A stretch of 38,662 nt of DNA from Veillonellales bacterium (GCA_039680175.1 JBDKTO010000070.1:1-38662); one strand, 5' to 3'. Positions 25,750 to 34,265 are shown, numbered from the stretch's first letter. Made by a program: numbers and translations. Notes: generated by a model not told the origin, from the sequence alone.

Positions 25750-26423
25750 TTGGCAACCGCCTCGAACTTATAGCCTATGCCCCAGACAGTGTGAATATAG
25801 GTAAAACGCTCGCTGTTAATTTTCTGCCGCAGACGCTTAATGGTAGCATCCACAGTGCGGTCGTCACCGCCAAAATCGTAACCCCACACATTGGTCAACA
25901 GCTGTTCCCGGGAAAAAGAAATACGGGGATGCCGTAGCAAAAACAGCAGCAGATCGAATTCCTTTGGTGACAGGGTGATGGGACGACCATCCTGCATGAC
26001 CGACTGCCGGGCCGGATTTACAGCCAGTCCGGAATCTTTGAGACTAAAACCCGTATCCTCAAGCAGCCCGCTGCGCCGCAGTACGGCTTTGATCCGGGCT
26101 ACCAGTTCCCGGGGACTGAACGGCTTGGTAACATAGTCGTCAGCGCCAAGGGAAAATCCGGTCATTTTATCCAGCTCGGCACTTTTCGCTGTGAGGAAAA
26201 TGACCGGGACGGGACGTTTGATAGAGCGGCAGATATCCCAGCCGGATAATTTTGGCAGCATGACATCCAGCAGCAGCAGATCAGGCCGATGCTGTGTTTC
26301 GATATCCAGAGCCTGGTCGCCGTCGCCGGCTGTAAAGACGATAAACCCCTCCTTTTCCAGATAGAGCTGTACAACTTCACAGATATTCGGCTCATCATCG
26401 GCAATTAAAATTTTTATACTCAT
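25746..26423 (-). CDS. OmpR/PhoB-family response regulator
   Basis: A 225-residue regulator. The receiver domain (1-120) has acidic pocket DDE at 9-11, phospho-acceptor Asp53 (LLLLDVMLPKLSG), Thr78 (VIFLTAK) and Lys100 (DDYVTKPFSP). The C-terminal winged helix carries LSPKEFDLLLFLLRHP and RTVDATIKRLRQKI, the recognition helix region. It is transcribed divergently from the panC side, and its stop overlaps the kinase start (ATGA). Its likely target is the 11-bp direct repeat before the secreted-protein gene at the end of the same strand cluster. TAGCAGGAGGTT gives a strong ribosome site. Confidence 0.95.
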   Translation of the reverse strand: MSIKILIADDEPNICEVVQLYLEKEGFIVFTAGDGDQALDIETQHRPDLLLLDVMLPKLSGWDICRSIKRPVPVIFLTAKSAELDKMTGFSLGADDYVTKPFSPRELVARIKAVLRRSGLLEDTGFSLKDSGLAVNPARQSVMQDGRPITLSPKEFDLLLFLLRHPRISFSREQLLTNVWGYDFGGDDRTVDATIKRLRQKINSERFTYIHTVWGIGYKFEAVAK

Positions 26424-26439
26424 AATAACCTCCTGCTAC

Positions 26440-26468
26440 TTGTCCGTTGTTCGGGAAAATGGTATCAT
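26440..26468 (+). promoter_or_regulatory. Promoter of the structured RNA upstream of panC
   Basis: TTGTCC (26440-26445), 17-nt spacer and TATCAT (26463-26468). The start of transcription would fall near 26475, just before the structured segment. Confidence 0.5.
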
Positions 26469-26474
26469 AGACAG

Positions 26475-26701
26475 AGAAATAAACCAAGGGCGGCACCGGA
26501 ATGGGCCGTACCCAGTAAGGCAAGTTTTCATAATTTCATATTCTATCAACCGCTTAGATCCCGTGGGACTGAGACGGAATGTAAAAGGATCATTTTGTTG
26601 GTTACTCGGGTTGTCTTGTGTTGCTCTGCTTTGCCAAGGCTGCCCCATAACGGATGATGGTTCCCTGCCTTCCTGTTGATGTGAAACGGGAGGGTATTTT
26701 T
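26475..26701 (+). ncRNA. Candidate structured RNA, 6S-like rod, ending in a terminator before panC
   Basis: This ~300-nt gap between the regulator and panC has no gene but folds into one long rod. Visible pairings are GGC/GG/ACC (26489-26497) with GGT/CC/GCC (26659-26669), ATGGGC (26501-26506) with GCCCCAT (26642-26648), GGCAAG (26519-26524) with CTTTGCC (26629-26635), CAACC (26547-26551) with GGTTG (26609-26613), and GATCC (26557-26561) with GGATC (26587-26591). Between the third and fourth helices is a large unpaired bubble (26525-26546 opposite 26614-26628). A closing stem, a central bubble, an apical stem and ~180 nt are the hallmarks of 6S RNA, which binds sigma-70/sigma-A RNA polymerase. 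It has its own promoter and a terminator. A panC leader element is the alternative. Folding was done by eye. Confidence 0.5.
26668..26701 (+). terminator. Terminator between the structured RNA and panC
   Basis: CCTTCC-T-GTT (26668-26677) pairs with AACGGGAGG (26685-26693), one bulged T, followed by GTATTTTTA. It either ends an independent small RNA or attenuates panC. Confidence 0.65.
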
Positions 26702-26723
26702 AGTTTACAGGGAGGGACATACA

Positions 26724-27578
26724 TTGAAAGTGATCAGTCAGGTAGCAGAGCTTCGGATGCTGTTGAAAAATGCCAGGCAGGCGAACCAAACGGTAGGCCT
26801 GGTGCCGACTATGGGATACCTGCATGAGGGACATCTCACCCTTATGCGGCAGGCAAAGCGGGAACAGGATGTTGTTGTCGCCAGTATTTTTGTGAATCCC
26901 CTGCAATTTGGGCCGAATGAAGATTACGCTGTTTATCCCCGGAATTTGGAACGGGACGGTGAACTGGCAGCCGGTGCAGGGGTGGATATTTTATTTACTC
27001 CCCGGGTAGAGGATATGTATCCTCAGGGTTACGAAAATGTGCTGTCCTTTGTGGAAGTTACCGGCATTACGAAAAAGCTTTGCGGGGCTTCCCGGCCGGG
27101 ACACTTTCGGGGTGTCACTACGGTAGTTGCCAAACTGTTTAACATTGCCCGGCCGGATGCCGCTTATTTTGGTCAAAAGGACGCCCAGCAGGTTGCGGTT
27201 ATCAAGCGTATGGTTGCCGATTTAAACATGGATATTCGCATTGTCGCCGTACCTATCGTACGGGAAGCAGACGGACTGGCCTTATCTTCCCGCAACGTAT
27301 TTTTAAATCCGGCGGAACGGCAGGCGGCTTTGGTCCTGCACCGCTCCCTGGAACTTGCCGGTGATCTTCTTGCCGCCGGACAACGGGATGCGGCAGGTAT
27401 CAAGGCCGCTATGGCCGGTTTGATAAACAAAGAGCCTTTGGCTGCTATTGAGTATATTTCGCTATGCGATTTAAAATTCCTGGAAGAGTTGGCTGAAATC
27501 GAATCGGCTGCATTGATAGCAATTGCTGTTAAAATTGGTAAAACAAGGCTGATTGATAACCGGATATGGAGGGGATAA
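26724..27578 (+). CDS. panC: Pantothenate synthetase PanC
   Basis: A 284-residue cytosolic enzyme joining pantoate and beta-alanine with ATP to make pantothenate, the CoA precursor. Signature blocks are [14 protein letters not shown] (HxGH nucleotidyl-transferase motif), [37 protein letters not shown] and the KMSKS-like [12 protein letters not shown]. The start is TTG with CAGGGAGGG upstream. panD follows 1 nt after its stop; panB (pantoate supply) is missing from this cluster. A terminator-like hairpin lies between its promoter region and the start, so either a second promoter or antitermination is needed. Confidence 0.96.
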   Translation: MKVISQVAELRMLLKNARQANQTVGLVPTMGYLHEGHLTLMRQAKREQDVVVASIFVNPLQFGPNEDYAVYPRNLERDGELAAGAGVDILFTPRVEDMYPQGYENVLSFVEVTGITKKLCGASRPGHFRGVTTVVAKLFNIARPDAAYFGQKDAQQVAVIKRMVADLNMDIRIVAVPIVREADGLALSSRNVFLNPAERQAALVLHRSLELAGDLLAAGQRDAAGIKAAMAGLINKEPLAAIEYISLCDLKFLEELAEIESAALIAIAVKIGKTRLIDNRIWRG

Positions 27579-27579
27579 C

Positions 27580-27963
27580 ATGTTTCGGACCATCATGAAA
27601 TCGAAACTGCATCGGGCTACGGTAACCGAAGCCTGTTTGAATTATGTAGGCAGTATTACCATCGACGAAGATCTGATGGATTCGGCCAATATTTTTACCA
27701 ATGAAAAGGTACAGATTGTAAATAATAATAATGGCGCAAGGCTGGAGACGTATGTGATTCCCGGGGAGCGGGGGTCGGGAGTGATTTGTCTGAATGGCGC
27801 CGCCGCTCGTTTAGTACAGCCCGGTGATACGGTGATTATTATTACTTATGCCGTAATGGAGGAACGGGAAGCTAAGATTTTTCAGCCAACAGTGGTATTT
27901 TTGAATGAGAAAAATCAGATTTCCGGCAGGAAGACAGTTGAAAACCATGGAGAAATCGGCTGA
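27580..27963 (+). CDS. panD: Aspartate 1-decarboxylase PanD
   Basis: A 127-residue pyruvoyl enzyme making beta-alanine from aspartate. The self-cleavage site is visible in [10 protein letters not shown] (Gly-Ser, about residues 24-25), where the Ser becomes the pyruvoyl group. Other conserved parts are [10 protein letters not shown] and [17 protein letters not shown]. The ATG at 27580 (TGGAGGGG 5-12 nt upstream) is one base after the panC stop, so the two are co-transcribed and their products feed the same reaction. Confidence 0.96.
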   Translation: MFRTIMKSKLHRATVTEACLNYVGSITIDEDLMDSANIFTNEKVQIVNNNNGARLETYVIPGERGSGVICLNGAAARLVQPGDTVIIITYAVMEEREAKIFQPTVVFLNEKNQISGRKTVENHGEIG

Positions 27964-27965
27964 AT

Positions 27966-27994
27966 TTGACAGAATGTTAACGGTAATATATGAT
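27966..27994 (+). promoter_or_regulatory. Promoter of birA
   Basis: TTGACA (27966-27971), a 17-nt spacer and TATGAT (27989-27994). A small hairpin (TCAAGAC/GTCTTGA, 28040-28060) lies in the leader just before the birA ribosome site. Confidence 0.65.
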
Positions 27995-28069
27995 TGAAGA
28001 TGACAATTTGATGCGCAGCGCCGGTCTATGGCCTGTGCATCAAGACTTTCAGGGTCTTGACCAGGGGGG

Positions 28070-29056
28070 ATGGAATTGCGTACTCGCATACTGCAGATTT
28101 TGCGCCAGCGTTTTGGTGAATACATATCAGGGGAAGAATTAAGTCAGCAATTTGGCGTATCCCGGACGGCGATTTGGAAGCATATCCGGGAATTAAAGCA
28201 GGCAGGTTATGATATTGAAGCTCATTCCCGCCGGGGATACTGTCTGCGGCAGGCTCCCGATCTGCTGCTTCCGGCCGAAATACGAGCCGGCTTGCAAACG
28301 ACAGTTTTTGGCCGGGAGACTCATTATTTTTCTGTTACTGAATCAACGAACATCGCTGCGAAAAGATTGGCGGCGGAAGGTTGTCCGGAAGGTACGATTG
28401 TGGTAGCGGAATCTCAGCAGAGCGGCAGGGGAAGATTATCCCGGGGGTGGTTTTCTCCTTTTGGCAAGGGAATATGGCTGTCGATAGTCCTTAGACCTCC
28501 CTTTAGTCCGCAGGATGCCCCTAAGTGTACTTTACTGGCAGCGGTCGCCCTTAACCGGGCTATCCGCAAGGTAGGCCGGATAACGTGCGGGATCAAGTGG
28601 CCGAATGATATTTTGTATCAAGGGAAAAAATTGGTCGGAATATTGACGGAGATGAGTGCCGAAATGGATGCGATTAACTATGTCGTTATTGGCGCGGGAA
28701 TTAATGTCAATGTGGCTCAGAATGATTTTCCGGCGGATTTATCCCCCATTGCGACCTCGGTGTCGGCAGCCGCCGGTCAGCCGGTAGACCGGGTGATTTT
28801 ACTGTGCGAAATTCTTCATCAGCTGGAGCTGAGTTATCAAACAGCCCTACAGCAGGGTTTTGAACAAATCCTTGCTGATTGGCGGGAACAATCCATTACC
28901 CTGGGACAAACTGTCGATGTATTTGGCCTCAATCATAACTTTAGCGGGATTGCTCAGGATATTGACGGAGAGGGAGCTTTGCTGGTTAAAACAGCCGACG
29001 GCATCGTGCGGGTTCTGGCCGGTGATGTTTCCATCAGGCCGCGGCCGGCGGACTAA
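28070..29056 (+). CDS. birA: Bifunctional biotin-protein ligase / biotin operon repressor BirA
   Basis: A 328-residue protein with an N-terminal winged helix (SGEELSQQFGVSRTAIWKHI) and a ligase domain with the biotinyl-5'-AMP loop QQSGRGRLSRGW, the core strand IKWPNDILYQGKKLVGIL and a C-terminal SH3-like domain (GIAQDIDGEGALLV). It attaches biotin to carboxylases and, with the DNA-binding domain, represses biotin genes. The next gene, bioY, is a biotin transporter and a likely target. The ATG at 28070 touches the G-rich ribosome site, so the in-frame TTG at 28076 could be the true start (two residues shorter). Confidence 0.94.
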   Translation: MELRTRILQILRQRFGEYISGEELSQQFGVSRTAIWKHIRELKQAGYDIEAHSRRGYCLRQAPDLLLPAEIRAGLQTTVFGRETHYFSVTESTNIAAKRLAAEGCPEGTIVVAESQQSGRGRLSRGWFSPFGKGIWLSIVLRPPFSPQDAPKCTLLAAVALNRAIRKVGRITCGIKWPNDILYQGKKLVGILTEMSAEMDAINYVVIGAGINVNVAQNDFPADLSPIATSVSAAAGQPVDRVILLCEILHQLELSYQTALQQGFEQILADWREQSITLGQTVDVFGLNHNFSGIAQDIDGEGALLVKTADGIVRVLAGDVSIRPRPAD

Positions 29057-29099
29057 TAGAATAGCAGCAATCGGGAACAGGAAAGGAGGCGAAGAAAGC

Positions 29100-29660
29100 G
29101 TGGCAGTAAGAAATATGGCATTATGCGGTCTATTCGCAGCGCTATTGGCTTTAAGTTCACAGGTCGTGATTCCCTTAGGCCCGGTTCCCCATACGCTGCA
29201 AATCTTTTTTGTACTTCTGGCCGGTATGATTTTGGGCAGCCGGTTTGGCGCCATCAGCGTTTTGGTCTGGGTGGCTTTGGGTATTTTTGGATTGCCTGTT
29301 TTTGCTCAGGGGAAAGCCGGTTTGTCGGTAGTGGCCGGGCCTACCGGTGGCTTTTTGCTCGGGTTTGTCTGCTGTGCTTTTGTAGTGGGGTGGCTGACGG
29401 AACGGACAGAAGGTTCCTATGGCCGGACGGCGGCAGTTATGCTGCTGGGCTTGGCGATTGCTTATGGAATTGGTTTAATCGGATTTATGTTCAGTTTTAA
29501 ATATTTTTTGGCAAAGCCCATGAACTGGTATACGGCAGCTACTTTGGCTGTTATTCCGTTCTTGCCCTTTGATTTAATAAAAACATTGATGGCCGCCTAT
29601 ATTGGAGTGCGGATTCGTCGGGCGCTGATTCATTCCGGACTGGTCGGTACCCATAAATGA
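29100..29660 (+). CDS. bioY: Biotin transporter substrate-binding component BioY
   Basis: A 186-residue protein with about six membrane segments, the S-component of a biotin ECF transporter. Recognisable blocks are NMALCGLFAALLALSSQ, IPLGPVPHTLQIFFVLLAG and VVAGPTGGFLLGFV, the last being the BioY signature. The energising EcfA/EcfT proteins are not in this window, so it would use shared modules or work alone. The GTG at 29100 has AAGGAGG 10 nt upstream; a far longer frame reading back into birA is rejected because that part overlaps birA. Gene order birA-bioY supports biotin-responsive control. Confidence 0.94.
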   Translation: MAVRNMALCGLFAALLALSSQVVIPLGPVPHTLQIFFVLLAGMILGSRFGAISVLVWVALGIFGLPVFAQGKAGLSVVAGPTGGFLLGFVCCAFVVGWLTERTEGSYGRTAAVMLLGLAIAYGIGLIGFMFSFKYFLAKPMNWYTAATLAVIPFLPFDLIKTLMAAYIGVRIRRALIHSGLVGTHK

Positions 29661-29729
29661 TTATTTTCTTTTTATCCGGGGAATATAACGTATACAATGG
29701 GGATAAACGTGCGTGGGAGGACTTTATCG

Positions 29730-30494
29730 ATGCTTTTAGTGTTTGATATCGGCAATAGTAATATTGTGCTGGGAATGTACGATGATCATCAATTGCTGCA
29801 GCATTGGCGGATTTCTACCGACAGGTTGAAGACCGGCGATGAGTATGGGATGTTGTTGAATAATTTGTTCAACTATGCGGGGATGACGATACAAGATGTG
29901 ACAGCAGTTATTATTTCTTCCGTTGTGCCGCCGCTGGTGGTACCAATTTCAAAAATGTGCCAGCGCTATTTTGGTGTGGATCCATTAGTGGTGGGACCGG
30001 GTATCAAAACCGGAATTTGTATTAAATATGAAAATCCCCGGGAGGTGGGTGCCGACCGGATTGTGAATGCAGTGGCGGCTTATGATAAATTTGGCGGGCC
30101 GCTGATTATTATCGACTTCGGTACGGCGACAACCTTCTGTGTCGTCGCAAAAAACGGCGATTATCTAGGCGGCGCTATTGCACCGGGAATCGGAATTTCC
30201 ACCGAGGCATTGTTCCAGCGGGCGGCGAAGCTGCCCCGGATTGAACTGGTCACACCGAAAACCGTGATTTGCCGCAATACGGTAGCCAGTATGCAGTCCG
30301 GCATTATCTACGGATTCGCCGGACAGGTGGATGAAATTGTCCGCCGCATGAAAAAAGAGCTGGGCAGTGATGCTTATGTAGTGGCAACCGGTGGCCTGGC
30401 AAATATGATCGCCCATGAATCGTCGACGATTAATGTGGTGGAACATTTCTTAACACTGGAAGGCCTGCGAATTTTATACGAGCGGAATTCGTGA
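29730..30494 (+). CDS. coaX: Type III pantothenate kinase CoaX
   Basis: A 254-residue ASKHA-fold kinase for the first committed step from pantothenate to CoA. The phosphate loop is [32 protein letters not shown] and [20 protein letters not shown] (substrate and metal sites) are typical. Type III enzymes use a monovalent cation and are not inhibited by CoA. ATG 29730 is chosen because GGGAGG is 8-13 nt upstream; the frame extends back to 29697 without a ribosome site. Lying after panC-panD-birA-bioY, it belongs to a CoA/biotin cofactor neighbourhood. Confidence 0.95.
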   Translation: MLLVFDIGNSNIVLGMYDDHQLLQHWRISTDRLKTGDEYGMLLNNLFNYAGMTIQDVTAVIISSVVPPLVVPISKMCQRYFGVDPLVVGPGIKTGICIKYENPREVGADRIVNAVAAYDKFGGPLIIIDFGTATTFCVVAKNGDYLGGAIAPGIGISTEALFQRAAKLPRIELVTPKTVICRNTVASMQSGIIYGFAGQVDEIVRRMKKELGSDAYVVATGGLANMIAHESSTINVVEHFLTLEGLRILYERNS

Positions 30495-30514
30495 ATAGTA
30501 AAGTACAACTTTGG

Positions 30515-30554
30515 CACTTGGAAGCCGGTTTCGGCTGGCCTCCAGGTGTTTTAT
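30515..30554 (+). terminator. Rho-independent terminator after coaX
   Basis: CACTTGGA/TCCAGGTG outer stem and AGCCG/CGGCT inner stem with a GTTT loop, followed by TTTTAT. Confidence 0.8.
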
Positions 30555-30579
30555 CTTAAAATGGACAAGGAGCGATTGC

Positions 30580-31533
30580 ATGCAAATTGGCGCGATTCCT
30601 TTAGCTCATCAAGTCATACTGGCGCCAATGGCAGGTGTTACCGACCTGCCTTTCCGTTTACTGGCCAAAGAGATGGGCTGTGCTTTGGTATATTCGGAAA
30701 TGGTCAGTGATAAAGGCCTGCTATACCAAAATTGCCATACGATGCATATGCTGCAAAGTAATCCCGGAGAACGACCGGCGGCGGTGCAGATTTTTGGCTC
30801 CGAACCGGAGAATATGGCAGCAGCGGCCCAAATTGTTGAGCAGTCAGGTGCCGATATTATCGATATTAACATGGGTTGTCCCACGCCGAAGATTGTTAAA
30901 AACGGGGAGGGAGCGGCGTTAATGCGTCAGCCTATGCTAGCGCAGAAGATTATCGCCGGTGTTGTAGCAGCGGTAAAGGTGCCGGTGACAGTAAAGATTC
31001 GCAAAGGCTGGGACGATGCTTCCGTAAATGCTGTCGAAATTGCCAAATTAGCGGAAGCTGCGGGAGCGGCGGCAATTGCCGTTCATGGCCGCACCAGGGA
31101 GCAGTTTTATACCGGTGCGGCCGATTGGCAGATCATCGCGGCGGTGAAACAGGCGGTAGGAATTCCTGTAATCGGCAACGGCGATATCCGGACGCCTTTG
31201 GATGCTCGGCGAATATTGACGGAAACCGGCTGTGATGGCATAATGATAGGGCGAGCTTCTCAGGGGAATCCCTGGATATTCCGTCAGATGATTCACTTTC
31301 TTAACACAGGAGAGCGGTTGCCGCCGCCGACACTTGGCGAGAGAATGACAATTATTTTGCGGCATTTGGAGATGCTGGTGGATTTTAAGGGAGAACATAT
31401 TGGGATTCGAGAAATGCGCCGGCATGCGGCGTGGTATACGAAAGGACTGCCTCATTCCGCCGAGCTTCGTCTGCGGTTTAACCAGGCGGTTTGCAAGCAG
31501 GATTTTATTGACGTACTGGAAACATTGCAATAA
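30580..31533 (+). CDS. dusB: tRNA-dihydrouridine synthase (DusB type)
   Basis: A 317-residue FMN-dependent TIM-barrel enzyme that reduces uridine to dihydrouridine in tRNA. The catalytic Cys is in DINMGCPTPKIVKNGEGAAL; VILAPMAGVTDLPFR (FMN binding), VTVKIRKGWDD and IAVHGRTREQFYTG follow the family pattern. The ATG at 30580 (AAGGAGCG 6-13 nt upstream) is used instead of a longer frame that would run through the coaX terminator. In B. subtilis a dus gene also precedes lysS and an rRNA operon; here four further genes and greA lie between. Confidence 0.93.
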   Translation: MQIGAIPLAHQVILAPMAGVTDLPFRLLAKEMGCALVYSEMVSDKGLLYQNCHTMHMLQSNPGERPAAVQIFGSEPENMAAAAQIVEQSGADIIDINMGCPTPKIVKNGEGAALMRQPMLAQKIIAGVVAAVKVPVTVKIRKGWDDASVNAVEIAKLAEAAGAAAIAVHGRTREQFYTGAADWQIIAAVKQAVGIPVIGNGDIRTPLDARRILTETGCDGIMIGRASQGNPWIFRQMIHFLNTGERLPPPTLGERMTIILRHLEMLVDFKGEHIGIREMRRHAAWYTKGLPHSAELRLRFNQAVCKQDFIDVLETLQ

Positions 31534-31567
31534 GCAATGACAGTGGATTTTCGGGTAGGTGTGGCTT

Positions 31568-32533
31568 ATGGAGCAGATGCTGATAATGCCGGTGGCCAAC
31601 GGGGTTCTGCCCCGTCCTCATGGCGGAAAAATTACCGGGATGTTTATTATGGAACACGGCGGCAAGATTTTGTCCGATGTAGGCGCGGGACATGATATTT
31701 TTGTCTGTTCCTGGAGTGTGGATAAGGAAGAACTGTATCCGGTTGGGGTTACAGCCCGAATTATGGAGCTCTCACCGGAAAGGGCGGCTGATGAAACCGG
31801 ACAGGAAATACCTGTGCTGATGGCGGTATTGGAGGGGCGGGAGCATGCCCGCTGGCATACTCTTCGTACAGCCGGGTCTTATTTATTTTCAACTGATGTC
31901 GAAATTATGAATTTAGCTAAAATTCACCAGGAATACCCCAGTATTTCTGGTGCGGGATGGATGCCGGCAGGCGGTTATACCGAGTTTCGGGGTAAAACTG
32001 ATATACCGGTGACGATTTATGGCTCTGATCTGGAAAATGGCGAGGAAGTCAGCGTCAAAGCCAATCTGGGCGGCCTGGTAAAGCAGGAGCAGGCACATAC
32101 GATTGAGCATGCCGTCATCCGGGCTTTGCGGACTTGCGGTTTGTGTACGGCACGTACCTTATTGGAATCTGTCAGAAAAGAAACAGAAGAACTAAAGCAA
32201 TCGGTAGAAACCAGCATCCGTTATCGGCTGCCGGAGGTCTTGGGACGAACAGCTACCGGCGCTTGTGGAAATGCTATGACTAACCTGGCTCAGTTTTATT
32301 TGACTAAGGGGTTTATTGACAATGTTCAGGCCGGCAAGTCTTTAAACGAATCACTGGATAAGGCTCGCCGCCATACGATGTCACAGTTAACTCAGGACTT
32401 GGGGTTGACGATGCAGCCGGGACTGCGGGTTTTGCAAGGACTGAAGAAGGGTATGAGCCATGACGATACACCCTTGAAGCTGGAGACTTGTAAAAAAGTA
32501 ATCAGGCGTTTCCCTTTTGATCCCTGGGAATAG
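31568..32533 (+). CDS. Unknown conserved-looking protein with an HxxEH motif
   Basis: A 321-residue soluble protein that I do not recognise as a named family. A likely metal site is HTIEH at residues 177-181 (the HxxEH pattern of LuxS, HTLEH, and of M16 peptidases), followed by CGLC at 190-193 and TGACGNAMTNL near 230-240. The N-terminal part (LPRPHGGKITGMFIMEHGG; DVGAGHDIFVCSW) has further His and Cys residues. No signal peptide or membrane segment is seen. ATG 31568 has GGTAGGTG 6 nt upstream, 34 nt after dusB, so the two may be co-transcribed. A strong terminator follows. A metallohydrolase or metal-binding role is inference. Confidence 0.75.
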   Translation: MEQMLIMPVANGVLPRPHGGKITGMFIMEHGGKILSDVGAGHDIFVCSWSVDKEELYPVGVTARIMELSPERAADETGQEIPVLMAVLEGREHARWHTLRTAGSYLFSTDVEIMNLAKIHQEYPSISGAGWMPAGGYTEFRGKTDIPVTIYGSDLENGEEVSVKANLGGLVKQEQAHTIEHAVIRALRTCGLCTARTLLESVRKETEELKQSVETSIRYRLPEVLGRTATGACGNAMTNLAQFYLTKGFIDNVQAGKSLNESLDKARRHTMSQLTQDLGLTMQPGLRVLQGLKKGMSHDDTPLKLETCKKVIRRFPFDPWE

Positions 32534-32570
32534 TCAGAGGTTTCTCCGGGTATTACAACTGCAGACTAGT

Positions 32571-32602
32571 AAAGCTGCCGGGGAAATAAACGGCAGCTTT
32601 TT
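32571..32602 (+). terminator. Rho-independent terminator after the HxxEH-motif gene
   Basis: AAAGCTGCCG/CGGCAGCTTT perfect 10-bp stem, 10-nt loop and T tract. Confidence 0.9.
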
Positions 32603-32605
32603 ACG

Positions 32606-32660
32606 TTGAGAAAATTATTTAAAAGTGCTAAAATATGCATGTGCACAATATTGTGTACAT
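32606..32660 (+). promoter_or_regulatory. Promoter with overlapping palindromic operator for the HTH gene
   Basis: TTGAGA (32606-32611), a 17-nt spacer and TAAAAT (32629-32634) place the transcription start near 32641. A 22-bp palindrome, ATGTGCACAATATTGTGTACAT at 32639-32660 with one mismatched pair, covers that start: an operator placed to block initiation. The HTH gene 89 nt downstream is the natural candidate repressor. Confidence 0.6.
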
Positions 32661-32748
32661 ATACTAAACTTAGACAGTCAAACAGGTCTGGTTCATTTTC
32701 CGGGAAACTTGCAGCTGTTTGAGCCGTCATAATGGGAGATGGTGGCGT

Positions 32749-33270
32749 ATGCTGCTGCGAATTGGAGAAAAAATTATTAACCGGCATAAAATTCATCAAA
32801 CTGTAGATGTCATGCTGGAAATGAGGAGCAAAGGTTTTTCGCAGCAGGAGGTAGCCAAACGGATTGGCATCGATCGCACCGTTATTTCAAAGCTGGAAAC
32901 ATTAGGGGAAGTCCGCAAGGGCGGGCTGGTGGCTTTAATTGGCTTTCCCATAAAAAACTGTGAAGCGATTGAGGCGATGGCCCGGCAGGAAGGTATCGAT
33001 TTTTCCTTGCTATTGTCGGAAAAAGAACGGTGGGAGTTTATTGAAAATAAAACCGGACTGGAACTGTTCAACACAACTATGAAAATTATTTCCGATCTCC
33101 ACAAATATGATATTGTCATCATTCTGGCCTCCAATATGCGAATTAAGTTGGTGGAAACATTGCTGGACAAAGAGATTATTGGAATCGCAATTGGCGCTTC
33201 GCCAATTGCGGATGATAAATATGTCGATCCGGAAATGGTGCGGGACATTATTCATCAGCTGCGGTTTTAA
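32749..33270 (+). CDS. HTH transcriptional regulator with C-terminal domain of unknown function
   Basis: A 173-residue protein. A helix-turn-helix of the lambda-repressor/XRE kind lies near residues 15-50 (MRSKGFSQQEVAKRIGI, then DRTVISKLETLGEV). The remaining ~120 residues form an alpha/beta domain (GGLVALIGFPIKNC; KYDIVIILASNMRIKL; GIAIGASPIADD) that may bind a ligand. Start 32749 has GGGAGATGGTGG upstream. It heads a cluster with the 300-residue gene and the COG5322-like reductase, and a palindrome overlaps its promoter, suggesting autoregulation. The effector is unknown. Confidence 0.8.
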   Translation: MLLRIGEKIINRHKIHQTVDVMLEMRSKGFSQQEVAKRIGIDRTVISKLETLGEVRKGGLVALIGFPIKNCEAIEAMARQEGIDFSLLLSEKERWEFIENKTGLELFNTTMKIISDLHKYDIVIILASNMRIKLVETLLDKEIIGIAIGASPIADDKYVDPEMVRDIIHQLRF

Positions 33271-33362
33271 TGGGAAATGTTCCGGCGATAACCCCTTAGA
33301 AAACTGTTGGGAGTCCATGGTACAGGGGAGCAATTGCAGTTTTACGGGAGGCATAGATACAT

Positions 33363-34265
33363 ATGAAACGAGTAGTCAGCGTCAGTCTGGGTTCATCCAG
33401 ACGCAATCATCAGGCAACGGCGGAATTTGGCGGTGAAATGTTTTCGATTGAACGTATCGGTACCGACGGGGATAAGCAGAAAGCCATTGATATGATTCGG
33501 GAGCTGGATGGAACGGTAGACGCATTCGGCCTTGGCGGCACAGATTTATATATCTTTGCCGGCGACAAACGGTATACTTTCCGGGAATCGGTGGAGATTG
33601 CCGCAGCAGCAAAAAAGACGCCGATCGTTGATGGCAGCGGTCTTAAAAATACTCTGGAACGGCGGGTGGTACAGTATTTGCAAAACCAGGCCGGCATCTG
33701 TTTTCAGGATAAACCGGTGTTGGTCGTATGTGCCGTAGACCGGTTCGGATTGGCGGAAGCTTTGGTAAAAGCCGGTAGCAAGGCAGTATTCGGCGATTTG
33801 CTGTTTGGGCTGGGCTTGCCAATACCAATTCGTAGTTTGGCCGGTTTGGCCCGGCTGGCGCAGGTCATCGCGCCGGTGGTTACGAAATTGCCGATTCGTA
33901 TGTTTTATCCTACCGGCAAGAAGCAGACGGAGAATAAACCGTTGTTTAGCAGTTATTTTCATCAGGCGGAAATTGTCGCCGGTGATTTTCACTTTATACG
34001 CCGTTATATGCCAGCTGATATGAAAGGGAAATGGATCATTACCAATACAGTTACGGCTGAGGATGAGCAGTTTCTCGCCGGGCGGGGAGTTTCTACCTTG
34101 GTCACAACCACACCGGACTTGGGGGGGCGTTCTTTTGGAACGAACGTGCTGGAGGGAGTTTTGGTAACTCTTGCCGGTAAACCGCCCCAAAAACTTACGG
34201 TGGATGATTACGAGAAAATTTTAGATGATATCGGGCTTGTGCCGAGAATCAAGCAACTAGCGTAG
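33363..34265 (+). CDS. Conserved protein of unknown function next to a reductase
   Basis: A 300-residue soluble alpha/beta protein. From memory, relatives in anaerobic Firmicutes are often labelled quinate 5-dehydrogenase, but I see no clear dinucleotide-binding Gly motif, so I do not adopt that name. Visible features are VSVSLGSSRRNHQA at the start, DAFGLGGTDLYIFAG, KTPIVDGSGLKNTLERR, and near the end VSTLVTTTPDLGGRSFGTN. The start follows ACGGGAGGC by about 12 nt. It lies 92 nt after the HTH gene and 113 nt before the reductase gene; the three probably work together. Confidence 0.7.
   Translation: MKRVVSVSLGSSRRNHQATAEFGGEMFSIERIGTDGDKQKAIDMIRELDGTVDAFGLGGTDLYIFAGDKRYTFRESVEIAAAAKKTPIVDGSGLKNTLERRVVQYLQNQAGICFQDKPVLVVCAVDRFGLAEALVKAGSKAVFGDLLFGLGLPIPIRSLAGLARLAQVIAPVVTKLPIRMFYPTGKKQTENKPLFSSYFHQAEIVAGDFHFIRRYMPADMKGKWIITNTVTAEDEQFLAGRGVSTLVTTTPDLGGRSFGTNVLEGVLVTLAGKPPQKLTVDDYEKILDDIGLVPRIKQLA

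Noticed and set aside
24334-26423. Two-component pair as the PhoP-PhoR controlling the pst operon
   Set aside because: The kinase has no PAS domain and the operator-like repeat here (TGTCATA) differs from the one before pstC (TTAACA), so identity is unsupported.
26486-26500. T-box-like text (AAGGGCGGCACCGG) near panC
   Set aside because: It resembles AGGGUGGNACCGCG but lies at the 5' end of the transcript, far from the terminator, with no room for a specifier stem; panC is not a usual T-box gene.
33363-34265. Naming the 300-residue protein quinate 5-dehydrogenase
   Set aside because: The label is only remembered from automatic annotation; no NAD-binding Gly motif or shikimate-dehydrogenase Lys/Asp pair could be identified.
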